A stretch of 64,000 nucleotides of DNA from the NCBI GenBank assembly GCA_963556695.1, contig CAUWAG010000006.1, forward strand, positions 4,216,001-4,280,000, in the 5' to 3' direction. Below, piece after piece: positions 11,520 through 22,082 of this stretch (the stretch's first letter is position 1; every line of letters begins with the position of its first letter). The notes under the pieces are model-generated. The model saw nothing but the letters and a program-made list of their open reading frames with translations. It was not told the origin of the DNA and made no database searches. The stretch comes from Anthostomella pinea (taxonomy: Eukaryota; Ascomycota; Sordariomycetes; Xylariales; Xylariaceae). The translations under genes and the position numbers were made by a program.

Positions 11520-12961
11520 TCAGAAGTAACATCCTGGGTCAGACCAGAAGAGGTCTCATTGTCTTCTTCTAGAAAATATACATGAGGAGTTCTTTTGTCT
11601 GGACACTTGGGAGCAATATGACCCTCTTTGCCACACAAGTAGCATGTGACACTTTCTGCCTTGTGGGATGTGTGTGATTGATGAATGTGCTTCCTTTTAG
11701 GGACTGCAGAGAGACGGGGAGTCTTCTGATCAGGTGATGCTCTTGCTGGTTGGAAGGTAGTGTCAATCGCTTAGTTGGACAAAGCTTGGGTTGGTAGGCT
11801 TCTGATGAACTGTTGGTGTACAGGTGCCGCAGTGATGGTATGGCGGGAGGAAGCTTTTAAGAAGCTTTGGCGCTGCTTCTTGACCCGTTCAATCTCTACA
11901 AACTGTTAAGCATTGCTAGAACAGATGTTCCGAAATTGGTTGAAAGAAACGTTAGAGTCAAGGTAAGAAGCCATCACTTGTATCCTTAGGGGTGGTATCA
12001 GCTTTCGGTTCAGCTCATACTTCCATTCTGTCCGGGACAGGCCTGCCTTGCTGGCTAAGAGAACCCATGTGGAACAAAAGGAGTAGAAGTCTTGCACTGG
12101 TTCCATCCATAGATCATGGAGCTGATCCCTGGCTTGAACAGCTGTATCGGGATTGCTGTAAGAGGACCGGAGAAGGTTATACACCTCTTTAATGGTAGTA
12201 AGTGACTCGGTGTTCTCTTCAGAAATGAATGGTTCCAATGCTATAGCTGTATCACCTTCTATTAATGTACAAAGCCAATCAAACTTTGATTCTTCTGTAG
12301 GGAAGAGCCACCAGTTGGTCCGTAGCTTGCATTGGGTACTGTTCTTCCACTGTTCAAAGGTTGGGTTTTGACCGTTACTCAGCTTTACAGGGTCTGCCAG
12401 CTTGATGGAATGTCGCATGGCATTTGAGGTTGATGCCATAGAAGCTGAGGAGTCCCACCTAGGGGTCGTTGTGTGTGGAGAACCTGTTTCCAAGGAAGGA
12501 AAGGCTCGTTCTTCTCGTGGTGTGTTGAAATGCACAGACTGTCGTTCTGTTGTGGGCCTTGGTGGCTCAGACCTCGGGATCCGGATGTGTAGTTCGGTTT
12601 GCAGTCTGGCTAGCTGCTCTGCCGTAAGCGTATCCAGGTTGAAGAGCAAGGGGTCGTCTGATCGGCCCAGATCACCGCTCATGATTGGTGCCATGGGCTG
12701 GGTCTGTGGGTCCTGGAATGTGGTCCTGGAGGAAAATAGAGCCGATGAAGAGTTTGAGGGAGATTTGTTGTGGGTCAAAGCGGCCTTTGATTGCGTGTTT
12801 GGCTTGCTCTGGCCCCCTTGTGCCTTGGTTCTCTGTTTCTTTGGTTCTTTCTTTGGCGGAAGGTTATTAGCGTTGTGGAATATTTGGGTAGGTTGGGCTG
12901 GTCTTTCAGTCCTTTCAGAACTATCCTGATATTCTGGAATGATAATGGTACTCATCGTCAC
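11520..12961 (-). pseudogene. Gypsy gag with zinc knuckle
   Basis: An open frame of 351 codons (12961-11906) encodes a Gag-type protein: a Pro/Ser/Thr-rich N-terminus, then a capsid-like region (FEQWKNSTQCKLRTNWWLF, LMEPVQDFY-like segment). In-frame stops at 11906 (TAA for CAA) and near 11773 precede a CCHC zinc knuckle, CYLCGKEGHIAPKC, at about 11610-11650. Gag packages the element RNA; here it is broken. Confidence 0.85.
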
Positions 12962-13110
12962 GGTGTGTTGGACAGAATCAGTGATAATGGTAGGTGTATA
13001 ATAAAGTCTTGGGGTAGGTGGGTGTTCGGAGACACTGTACCTGTCACTACTAGAGGCAAAATTCCTTACAGTGGTGATCTGAAGACAAGGCTTCTGATCT
13101 GGTATGGAGG

Positions 13111-13123
13111 AGTCTTGATATTA
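13111..13123 (-). other. Self-complementary primer-binding site of the Gypsy element
   Basis: Directly inside the 5' LTR the transcript-sense sequence is TAATATCAAGACT. Its reverse complement, AGTCTTGATATT, occurs within the same LTR at 13203-13192 (- strand), just after a pyrimidine-rich tract typical of a fungal transcription start. Such 11-12-nt complementarity between the start of the transcript and the primer site is the signature of self-priming in Tf1/sushi retrotransposons. No tRNA primer complement is needed. Confidence 0.7.
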
Positions 13124-13346
13124 TGTCACGGCGAGCGTACTGAGGAGCTGGGACATGGCCGGCAGTAAGCAGCTATTACTCTATTAATAAGAATATCAAG
13201 ACTAGAGAGGAAAGGAAGAGAGAGAGAGAGATAGGTACAGTGGGAGGTTGCCCCTTTAAGGGGATCCTCTGGTCAGATCCTTCCCCTATTAGGAGGTATC
13301 CACTTGTCATATAGGAAGGTCTGTGCAGGCCGCCACAGCCGTCACA
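13124..13346 (-). repeat. 5' LTR of the Gypsy element
   Basis: 223 bp. On the coding strand it contains a CTTAAAGG-type AT core followed by a long CT tract and then AGTCTTGATATT. If transcription starts there, R-U5 would be about 80 bp (13203-13124). It ends with TGACA/TGTCAC at the internal boundary. Confidence 0.9.
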
Positions 13347-13351
13347 GGGGG

Positions 13352-14713
13352 TGGTCTCGGGGTTCATTATAGCAGCAGCTGCTGCTTGGATCTTTGCTGC
13401 CTTCACCACATGCTCGTTCACGAGGGTCTTTTGTTGGTTTACAGGCCAAAGACCGGCAGCACGCTATCTAGAATGCACGATAGCCTGCGTGGCTTCTTCA
13501 CGGGCCTTAGCCAGGCAACTGAGGAACCGTACTTTGCCAATAGGAGCCGAATCGTTCAACTAACCAAGCTGGTTGATGAGGCGGCGGTAGGCGGCTTTCA
13601 CCACAGAAAACACGGTTAAACCAGGGGCTGGAAGATTTGAGACTACCTCTATTCACGAAATAACTCCTAATTAGCATTTAACCTACCGTATGTGCAGGAA
13701 AAAAGCTCAGATAAACGTTGTTTATATAGCATAGATACATGATCTCATCTGAGCAGTGGCTGCCATAGCCGTCGAGCACTAATAGGCGAAATTCATCCTC
13801 ATCTTTAAGGGCAGTGTCAGGTAGATAGATCTAAGGCTTAATTAGCATGTAATTAACGATAATAAATAAGAAAATAAATCACCTTTTCAAGCCAGTGCAG
13901 CGCGATCTTATTCGAGGACCAGCCGTTAATGGAGTACGTTACTATCCAGTCTGCTATCGCGGGATGCTCGATTATAAACCACTGCGTCTGGGTCGACTTC
14001 GCCTTGAACATAACCAACAGCCGGAGCTTCTTCCCAGTGGCGGTGATCGATTCCACCACTGTAGTCCACGTGCGGTCATCGTTGGACTTGACGTTGGCCC
14101 CTTTTGAGCCAGAACTACCTATTACAAGGCCATCAGACCTATAATCTCCCGGTCAGCCGTCTGAAAACCACTTGGATTGGACAATTCACGTACTACCGAC
14201 CCTGTATAATGCCGTACTTATCGGCATTTGCCCGGTTTTCGGGTTTAATATAGGCGAAATCCTCATAGCGGTCATGGAAGCCATTGATATTGTCGGGAGT
14301 GGCAGCATTGATACGCTTGTAGTCAAGTTTTCTTCCCATCTTGGTCTTGATCTCTGGGTGCCTCCGGATGAAGTCTCGTATGTAATGGCCCCCTAAGTGA
14401 TCCGATTTTCCCTGGGATTTTAAGATCCTCTAGATAATGTACTTCGCATTGCCGTGAGTTGGCGCATGGCCTGCCTTCTCTTGATGGAAGATCCATGAAA
14501 CCACCTTGGTTTCCTGCTCAGGGCTCAATTTCTGCTTAGTACGAGCGCCCTTGCGATATGACTGCTTTGGGTCATCGTGGTGCCTTCGACCTTGCGAGAG
14601 AGGGTTGATTTTGGCACTCCATAGCGTTGGGAGGCCTTGCGAAGAGACAGTTCGTCATCGTTCACAGCGGCAATTGCCTCAGCGAGGTCTTTGGGAGTGT
14701 ACGAAGGAGGCAT
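13352..14713 (-). pseudogene. Pogo-like transposase, N-terminal and DDE part, heavily degenerate
   Basis: It starts MPPSYTPKDLAEAI at 14713, with a psq-type helix-turn-helix (SLRKASQRYGVPKSTLSRK) that would bind the terminal repeats. Between 14525 and 13850 the frame is lost several times, but fragments such as WTTVVESITATGKKLR, TQWFIIEHPAIADW and LLVLDGYGSH (second catalytic Asp) can be read. It continues at 7089 after the Gypsy insertion. Confidence 0.75.
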
Positions 14714-15050
14714 TTCAACGTACTGAAGCCTATGATGCTTACAGAAAAAAAGAAAAAAAAAGAAAAAAGAACTTTTGCTAGATTGGAGGGGATAGGGGCA
14801 CGGGAGCCGGGAGCCCTCAGTTCTAGGCCCGGGAGTGCTAACGTCCGACCCCCACCACGGCCCGTCCCGCTGCAGCGTACCTAATGAATTCTACACTGGA
14901 AGAAACAGCAAGAAAAGACGATTCGAATGCATTATTTACAGTATTTACAGCTTCATTCTTGATGGTGATGTGGGTGGGTGCAAGTGTGGCCTTTTGGTGT
15001 GGAAGCTGTCCCAACTTGGGGGCTGTCCCAACTTCATGCCCCCGCCGTTA

Positions 15051-15388
15051 CGTTTGATGAAGTTCGCCGTCCAGTTCTTTCCGACGCGTCCAGCCCCATG
15101 CGCCGCCAACAATTGATTTGCCATATCTTCAATATAAGTATACCGGGGCGGAAATGCTCGGGCATCCAAGTCGATTATGAAGGAACAAATGGCATTCTCT
15201 TCAGAAACCGTAAGTTTCAAAGAATTAGGCATGCTATTACGTCGTAATGGTCGGCCGGCGATTCTTTTAGCCAGTGTAGAGATTGGTAGGTGGAAAGTTT
15301 TAGCAAGCTTTCGAACAGAAATACGAGGGTCTCGTTTTTTAGCTTGGACAGCTAGCTGCATGTCTGATTCGTTATAACGCGGTGCTAT
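15051..15388 (-). pseudogene. Fot1-like copy A transposase, N-terminal fragment
   Basis: On the - strand the frame from 15388 reads IAPRYNESD, where copy B has MAPRYNESD, so the start ATG has become ATA. It continues through a helix-turn-helix region (SVRKLAKTFHLPISTLAKR) and LDARAFPPRYTY to NFIKR, where the pogo-like element interrupts it at a TA. Confidence 0.8.
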
Positions 15389-15486
15389 TGTCGTGGGTGG
15401 AGAAATACTGGTTGGAAGTTGAAGGTTTGGGAGGATTATAACAGTGTCCCACTCGCTTGTGTGTCCCGCTCGCTTGTAACCTTTGT

Positions 15487-16208
15487 TAACTTATATATAG
15501 TTATTAAAACGTTATTAAATAAAATAATTAGTATATATTAAGCTTCAACGCTTTAAAAGCGCTTTAAACAAGTCAATATATCGTATTTAACGAAAGTAGT
15601 TTATAATTTCAATAAGATAAGCACCATTATGCCTTTGTAGTAGCGGAACTAGAACGGAGATCTGTCACCAGTCTTAGTTAAGACGATTTGTATTCTAGTT
15701 GGTACTTAACTAACTTTAGACGGGAAGAGATGCCATCCGATAATTATCTAAATACCTAGAATACAGTGGGTTGGTACCTGTCACCTGGTGCAGCCATCAC
15801 AGGTAACCTTATCGTAACACGTCCTGGATAACAGGAGATACAATAAGCTACTGGTGCCTGGACCGAGTGGCTGGGATCCACACGACTAGGAGGGATATCA
15901 AATATAAGAAGCTTAAGAAAGACTTACCGGTATCTAGAGCCTACATGTATATTCATTCTCTTGGGTGATATAGGGGCGTGTGCATTGTTATCACTGTTCT
16001 ACACTTCTTGGTATTGAACGCTGTGTGACGAGTTGGATAAATGGTGGTTGCCATGATGTAACCAAAGGTAGTATGATAATCTGTTAAATACACCGCCTTC
16101 GCGACAGCCAACAGCCTTGCCTTCGAAGTTCAAGGCAACACATCACACCAATCCATACTTAGAATTAGCAGACACCCACATCCTTTGAACATCCGGGTGA
16201 AGGCCAGG
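15487..16208. other. Spacer, partly AT-rich
   Basis: 15490-15640 is AT-rich. The rest has ordinary composition without a convincing frame. A short stretch just before 16209 (from about 16168, after a TTAG) may be an exon of the gene continued at 18437: its frame joins FEHPGEGQVDNVRIDG across the TA target when the inserted element is ignored. Confidence 0.45.
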
Positions 16209-16210
16209 TA

Positions 16211-18434
16211 CCGTCCCCCCCATAGAAGTCGGACACCCCCACTAGTCGGACAGCCAAACCCCACCATCATCACCAAAACACCCCTTTATTCACTTACACG
16301 CTTTCAGCCCGATATTAAAGCTACTTAGAATGTAACTACTGCTCTAGATAGCCCTGACCTTGGGGTTTACTCCAATATAAAATTTACCCCGCCTAGCCTA
16401 TGTGATTGGTCATCTATTACCCCGCATTTCCTACCTCGAATAGCAAATCTATGGCCCTGCAAGGCTCCCTTAAAGCCTTGTTCTATATGCAACGCAGCAC
16501 CGTATAGCTGCCCAAAATGCCTCCCTATTCGTATACAGAGGATCAGATGGCAAATGCCATCTTAGATATCACGGATGAGGGCCTGTCTTTACGAAAAAGC
16601 GCTCAAAAACATGGCATCCCGCCCCAAACGCTGTCTGATCGACTTAACGGCAAGCCTACAAGGGCCGAAGCCCACACGCAGCAACAGAGACTCTCCCCTA
16701 CTCAAGAAACCACTATAGTCGAATAGATTTTGCGTCAGGAGAAGCTAGGACTAGCCCCTTCGCACTCCCTAGTTTGTGAGATTGTCACAAAGTTATTGAA
16801 AAAGAAGGGAGATGAACGCCCTTTGGGAGACACCTTCATAGCGGGCTTCAAGTGCCGCAACCCTCAAATAAAGACCAAAATTGGCAAAAGGATGAAATCA
16901 GCGCGCTTTAAGGGGTTTATGCCCAAAGCAGTTAACTGGTTCTTCGAAATTCTTGAGGATTACGGTTGGGTAAAGCCAGAGAACATGTATAATGCCGATA
17001 AGGGCGGCATTATGGCGGGCTATGGTAGCTCTACTTACCCCTTTAATTCCAAAAAATTATAATCGTATTCACAGGTATCGACTCTCTTGTTCTGGGTAGT
17101 TCTGCTACCAAGAAATCCTTCCTGAAGACCCCCCAGAGCTGCAGTTGGACCTCCTTCATCGAGGCCATCTCAGCCACGGGAAAAATCCTCAAACCGGGCA
17201 TTATCTTTAAAAGCAAGGACCTCCAAGTCCAATGGTTTATCGAGGAGTTCTGAAAAACCGCCGATTGGCATTTTATATGCTCAGAAACGGCTGGACCTCC
17301 AATGACATCGCCTGCCAGTGGTTTGAAGACGTGTTCATCCCACAGGTGGACGAGGTACGAGGAAAAGATCAGTATGAGGCTGTTCTTTTGATACTAGATG
17401 GCCATGGTAGCCACACCTCCGTACGTATATGATTTTTTCTTATTTTATTTAGACTTCCTTCAAATTTTTGGAATTAATCCGGGCTAACGCGTGGTAATAG
17501 GACAAATTCATGACCATGTGTTATTTCGCCAACATCTTGCTCTGTTTCTTCCCTGTCCACACCAGTCACGGCATGCAGCCCCTCGATAACGGGCCCTATA
17601 ACGCCCTGAAGGCTTACTACCAGAAATTTCTCTCGCAGCTGAATTCCTTGACGGATGCCTCGCCTGTTAACAAGATCAATTTCATTCGGTGCTATAGCCA
17701 AGCAAGAACTTCTGCTTTTACTAAGATAAACATCCTCTCTGGATTCAGAACCACTGGATGTTATCCAATCAGTCGCAGGAAGTGCCTAGCACATCCAGAA
17801 ATCCAGGAAGATAAGCAGAAGACCCCTGAGCCTGAGACCCCTGAAAGCTCTGAACCAGAGGACCAACGGACCCCTACTACAAGTCGGGAGATCATGGATT
17901 TCGGCAAAAATAAATCCCCTGGCACCCGCTTGAAATACAGGAAGATAGCCAACGCGTTCGAGACCAAGGAGACGGAAGTTGTCATCCAAGCCCGGAAGAT
18001 CAAAGCCCTGGAGGCTGAACTGGAGCGGCTACGGCCCATAAGCGGCAAAAGATCCCTAATCCTAACAAGAAGTTTAAAACAGTAACAGAGATCTTGTCTA
18101 AGGAAGGTATTATTAGTCCTGAAACGCCTGCAGAGGTATAAGAAGAGATGATTGTTGAGTCAGAGGATAAAGAGGAAGATGAGGATGAAGCCCCTGAAGA
18201 GGCCGCTTTGGAGGCCATCCAGCAGCCTAGGTTGACACGTTCCGGCCGCGCAATACGGGCGCCCGCTAGATTGTACAATGAGCAGCTTCAGCGCTCTCGA
18301 ATGATAATTTTGCTGAGTTTCTCTGATCTGAATGACTTCTTTTACATGTGTGTGAATAAAGGGGTGTTTTGGTGGTGATGGTGGGGTTTGGCTGTCCGAC
18401 TAGTGGGGGTGTCCGACTTCTATGGGGGGGATGG
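16211..18434 (+). mobile_element. Pogo/Tan1-like DNA transposon (element D)
   Basis: A 2,224-bp element with terminal inverted repeats of about 80 bp beginning CCGTCCCCCCCATAGAAG, containing GTCGGACACC and a GTGATGGTGGGGTTTGG-type inner part, flanked by TA at 16209-16210 and 18435-18436. It carries a damaged transposase gene on the + strand. The same family recurs as element E at 42662-50848. Confidence 0.9.
16517..18378 (+). pseudogene. Pogo-like transposase of element D
   Basis: It starts MPPYSYTEDQMANAIL with a psq-type helix-turn-helix (SLRKSAQKHGIPPQTLSDR). It is broken by TAG at 16724-16726 (Trp in the relative), a frameshift near 17060 and a TGA near 17252. A probable intron from about 17420 (GTACGT) to 17500 (AATAG) splits LDGHGSHTS from DKFMTMCYFANILL. 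The first catalytic position reads NADKGG, and the second Asp is in ILDGHGSH. The C-terminus has a charged coiled coil, an acidic stretch and TRSGRAIRAP, with a further frame slip near 18045. Not functional. Confidence 0.82.
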
Positions 18435-18436
18435 TA

Positions 18437-18648
18437 GACAATGTGCGAATCGATGGTATGCTGTACCAAGTGGTATGTTTTTGAGTGTCGCTGATAGCAA
18501 CAGGACTGATTCTCAACAGACCCCGTATGCTCTTTTGGATCTGACACAGGAGGCTGCATTGCGGTACAGGCAGGCTCGCCGCCAAGCCAGGATCCCATTG
18601 GGCCTGATGCATGGGCCTGTCGGTCCGAGCCGCTATCATCAACGATGA
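18437..18648 (+). CDS. 3' exons of an unknown gene disrupted by element D
   Basis: After the TA at 18435 the frame reads VDNVRIDGMLYQV, then a plausible intron (GTATGT near 18472 to CAACAG near 18521, with a CTGAT branch site). It continues TPYALLDLTQEAALRYRQ to a stop at 18646-18648 (GPVGPSRYHQR end). Joining the flank left of element D extends the same frame backwards to HPGEGQ. I recognise no domain. The upstream part of the gene is not identifiable, so this may be a remnant. Confidence 0.4.
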
Positions 18649-19443
18649 GCATCCTTTGGGCATCCTCAATCCCTCTTGCAGCTGGAGCCCAGCGACGAAG
18701 TATCTACTGACCACACCACTACCGAGACCCCACACGTCAAATGGCTATTCGCCTAGGTACACCTGACCACTCTCCTACCTGCTGTGACGCGTCAACTGCA
18801 TGAAGTCGCGCGTATGCTCCGGACGGCGAGCTGATCGGACGCATGGCCCTTTTAGAAAAGAACTGTGCTTCACAGCACACCACTTCACTGAATTGGAGGC
18901 GGCGCAGCACAATTGTTGGTACTCACCACCAATGAGCTGCGAAACTACGCTGAACAATGTCACGTAATGGATGCAGCGGCTCGGCTGGGCTGGTCCAAGT
19001 TTTTAACAGGCCGACAGTCCGCATACAGCGGTATCTTGTACCGCCGTGGCTTGCCTCACAGCGACGCTGGCGTAGTGCAGGTGAAGGGCGGCACGGAATC
19101 CAGGACTTGAACGTTTCCCCGCCATGGTTCAATGAGGGGTTGCTGCAACATTGATCAGGCCACGAATAGAAGAAAGGCCCGCGCTGCTAACCTTGAGCAG
19201 AGGGCGGTCGGGTCGCTTCCTGTCCCTGATGCCGTGGATGCAGCAGGGTCGGTTTCGAGCTCTGCATTGACCAGAGCTGTTGCTGGACGGAAGCGGGTCA
19301 CGCGATAGGGGCCTTATAGGTAACGGTCACGGTGTCATGTACACAGGAGGACGTAACTTTAGCGAAGGTTAGGTAAATCTAGGCTACAGAAACTGTGGCA
19401 AGAAAGCACACCACAGTCACGTAAAACGAACCTGTAGTGGTCG
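18649..19443. other. Intergenic, no supported gene
   Basis: Overlapping short frames occur on both strands (for example near 18913-19154), with no recognisable domain or splice structure. It is downstream of the AflR-like regulator gene. Confidence 0.45.
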
Positions 19444-20622
19444 CTACATTGCGGTGGCAAAGCGCGCTACCAGTTCATGGAATCGAACGTCGAGGTCGAG
19501 AAAACAATCGCCGCGGGCCTGGCCCTGCCCCGAGCCCGATGTCCCATTGGCATCTGAGGTCGTACCTGCACCAGCCAGCGCTCGTATACGGCCCAGAATC
19601 TCATTAGCGTGCTGAACTTCCTTCAGAATGGCCTGCATTCTGAAGGCCGATTGCTCCTGAGCGTCCATGGAGAAGTCACCGAATCCAAGACCGGACGTTA
19701 CGCCTGACAGACTCCTCTTCCGTTGCCGATCAGCTTCATCAGCGACAGTTGACAGACCAGCCCCTGACAAGTCCAAGATCTGGTACATGAGTGTGATGAA
19801 GAGCATTATGCATCGGATGTCTCGCGAGCTTTCTTGGACATGGACCAGGTGGTTCAGTCTTTCAAGCGTCTTCCTCACGATGCCCAGGATGATCTTGAAA
19901 GCCTTCAACTCAGTCATGATGAAGTTTTCAAGGTCACTGATGATTTGGCAACATTCAAGGCAGCATTGGCTATCGGATTCGTCTCTTGGTCGCAACCCCA
20001 TCATCGATGGTAACTGTGGTGAGGAGAATGCCTCGCTGGGTTGTTCGGTTGGCGTCGGGATTGAGGGCTGGGTCATGAAAAACTCCTCCAAGCTGGGGTC
20101 GATGTCGGGCAAAGAATATTCTTCAGCCCCAGAAAAGGTCATGATAGGGCCAGGTGAAGCTGATAATCCTTGCGCGGTTGTATGGGAGGGTATATGTATA
20201 CTGGCCAGTTCCTCGGAGAAATCTACCGACGAAGGGTCAAGGTCCCAATCTGTGCTCCAGTTCACATTCTCCTCATGATCGGGATCCGGGTACGTCAAAT
20301 CGGTAGAAGTTGCAGCATGATTCGTCGATCGCTTCGACGAGATACTGGCCTGGTTCCGCGGCGATTGCTGTGAGTCGTTTCGATTAGGAGTATGCTTTCG
20401 TTTCGCCCGCACTCCAGGAACCTTGCCAACTCTTGACTCGGCGTATACACAACGTGTTCCCATGGAGCTGCATCGCTCGCATCCGGACTTCTCACCAGAG
20501 CATTTGACCTGGTATTGAGTGCTTAGTTCACAGTTCCGACTAAGCAGGGAAGACTGTTAGTAGAGACGGACCTTGGAGGCACAGCAGCTGTTGCAGGCAC
20601 TTCGAAGCTTAACTGGACGCAT
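19444..20622 (-). CDS. AflR-like Zn2Cys6 transcription factor, two exons
   Basis: Predicted 371-aa pathway-type regulator. Exon 1 is 20622-20572 (17 codons), exon 2 is 20508-19444; the 63-nt intron starts GTCCGT and ends ATACCAG. The junction rebuilds a canonical Zn2Cys6 cluster with C-X2-C-X6-C-X6-C-X2-C-X6-C spacing (CNSCCASKVKC, then CERC), followed by a basic linker (RAKRKH). The middle is Ser/Pro/Asp-rich. The C-terminal half (CCLECCQIISDLENFI, LSGAGLSTVADEADR) resembles the AflR regulatory domain. No lesion is seen. Such proteins bind TCG-N5-CGA sites and activate a nearby biosynthetic cluster; the nearest candidate targets are at 0.4-5.8 kb. Confidence 0.85.
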
Positions 20623-21814
20623 GTTGTTTGAGCTGAGAGACCCTGGGCTACCGTACACATCAGCGGTAGGATCCAATATGCTCGTCGAGTGTAGCCTACC
20701 TTTGGGGAGATGGTAGCATGCTGGAAGAGACGCGACAGATCGTGTGACAGGACGATTGACTGGGCAACAGAGAGAGTGGATTCTTGCACCTGGTGGTGTC
20801 GCAATTCGGCTACAAAGGGCTGGAAGGAGGATGATGGTGGTCTGTCAGGGTGTAGAACCTCCGAAGAACAGAAATCACCCTGATCACGGCACCACAAAAG
20901 CAATATGAAGTGAGCAGCCCTGTCAGGCCTTAATCAATATGGCGTAGTTATGCAGGGGAGGCAGAGCCTTCGTCAGTGATCTTTGGTATCGAAGTAGAAT
21001 TCGGGGGACACAGGTTCTGGGGCTTGGCTTGACAGCGGCAGGCTGAACAATCTTATACCCAGGGTCAAGACTACAAGCCAGAGCCGCATTACATACACCC
21101 CACGGGGCTCCTCCAAAACGGCCGCATGGCCCCTGAATTGCAATATAACCGCATGATTATGCAGACTCACGATGTAACCCGAGCTGTCAGGTTATTCCAA
21201 CTGCATATTGTAATCCACGTCGAATGTCATGAGCGCAATTACATGCCTTATATGGAAGTGAGGTTCCAGAACGACGTGGAGGAACGAAGTGGGAGGAACG
21301 AAACGGCACCCATCTCCACTCTCTTCCTGTTGAGCTCTGCGCTTTAATTGGTGCGGAGGCTCTGAATCCCGCTCCGGCGTTAAGCTCTGTATGGCTAGGC
21401 TGCCTGTAGCTAAGGTAGTAAGGTAAGGTACCGTAGCGGGGCTGCGGGGTGGGGAATAATGATTGTTAAAGCTAATAATTATTATGTTAGATTTAAATAT
21501 TTGTTTAGTTAAATAATAATTATCGGCAAAATTATTATTATTAATAAAACGTCCGTACGTATAAAGGGATCCGGGGGGCCCGTAATTTTAGTTTAAAATT
21601 ACGTGCGCGTTTTATATAAGTTATAGTTAGTTTAAGTTATATTTTAAGTTAAGAAACGCGCAAAATTAAAAGAATAAGATTAATTAAGTTATAATAATAA
21701 GGTATATTTGTTCTTTACGCGTATAAAATCTTATGTTATTTTTATTTTTATTTTTATATATTATGGAAAGTTTATAATGTTTATAACGCATTTCCAATAT
21801 AATTTATATAAAAT
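20623..21814. other. Upstream region of the regulator, then AT-rich block
   Basis: 20623-21400 is the presumptive promoter side of the AflR-like gene, with no supported gene. 21440-21814 is strongly AT-rich and resembles decayed repeat DNA. Confidence 0.45.
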
Positions 21815-22042
21815 TGTCACGGCGAGCTTACTGAGGAGCTGGGACAAGGCCGGCAGCAAGCAGCTATTACTCTATTGACGAGAATATCAAGACTAGAGAG
21901 GAAAGGAAGAGAGAGAAAGCTAGGTACAGCGGGAGGTTGTCCCTTTAAGGGGATCCTCCAGTCAAATCCTTCCCTGATTGGGAGGTATCGGCTTATCATG
22001 TGGGAAGTGTGACGGCCTGCACAGACCTTCCCACATGACAAG
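21815..22042. mobile_element. Truncated Gypsy LTR followed by an inverted LTR end
   Basis: 21815-22007 matches the 223-bp LTR of the element at 7095-13346 from TGTCACGGC to CATGTGGGAAG, then stops. At 22008 the sequence continues TGTGACGGCC...TTCCCACATGACAAG, which is the reverse complement of the LTR's other end. The result is an inverted pair of LTR pieces able to form a hairpin. It lies directly upstream of the NLR gene. Confidence 0.75.
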
Positions 22043-22082
22043 CGGACGAAGCGACAACGATTAGAACCTGATAACCACCAAG

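Larger units (their letters stand above)
7095..13346 (-). mobile_element. Ty3/Gypsy chromodomain LTR retrotransposon, degenerate
   Basis: A 6,252-bp element bounded by two 223-bp LTRs (TG...CA) and flanked by GGGGG at 7090-7094 and 13347-13351. Coding order on the - strand is Gag, protease, reverse transcriptase, RNase H, integrase, chromodomain, the order of chromoviruses. The frame is broken by stops at 11906, near 11773, 9984 and 8226, several explained by C-to-T change (CAA to TAA, CAG to TAG, CGA to TGA). It is therefore not autonomous. A further LTR of the same family is at 21815. Confidence 0.92.
6386..15048 (-). mobile_element. Pogo-like DNA transposon inserted in copy A and carrying a Gypsy element
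   Basis: The terminal inverted repeats start ACGGCGGGGGCATGAAGT at 6386 and are mirrored at 15048. They extend about 75 bp with few mismatches and include two copies of a TTGGGACAGC-type motif. TA target duplications flank the element at 6384-6385 and 15049-15050. Removing the Gypsy insertion (7095-13346) and one 5-bp target copy leaves about 2.4 kb, a normal size for a pogo/Tan1-like transposon. The transposase gene runs on the - strand from 14713 to 6592, interrupted. Confidence 0.85.
6226..15486 (-). mobile_element. Fot1-like DNA transposon copy A (outermost, truncated, host of two nested elements)
   Basis: The right end near 15430-15486 shows the family's terminal pattern, two repeats of ACAAGCGAG within the terminal inverted repeat, and abuts TA at 15487-15488. 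The matching left end is missing; the element stops at 6226 in AT-rich DNA. Its transposase gene is cut at a TA by the pogo-like element 6386-15048. The intact site is visible in copy B near 30358, where the flanking coding sequences join directly around one TA. Only the N-terminal half of the transposase remains. Confidence 0.8.

Noticed and set aside
12402..12929. 175-codon + strand frame within the Gypsy element
   Set aside because: Antisense to gag; its composition is dictated by the opposite strand.
19667..20278. 203-codon + strand frame
   Set aside because: Antisense to the AflR-like regulator, which has a complete Zn2Cys6 cluster and a good intron.
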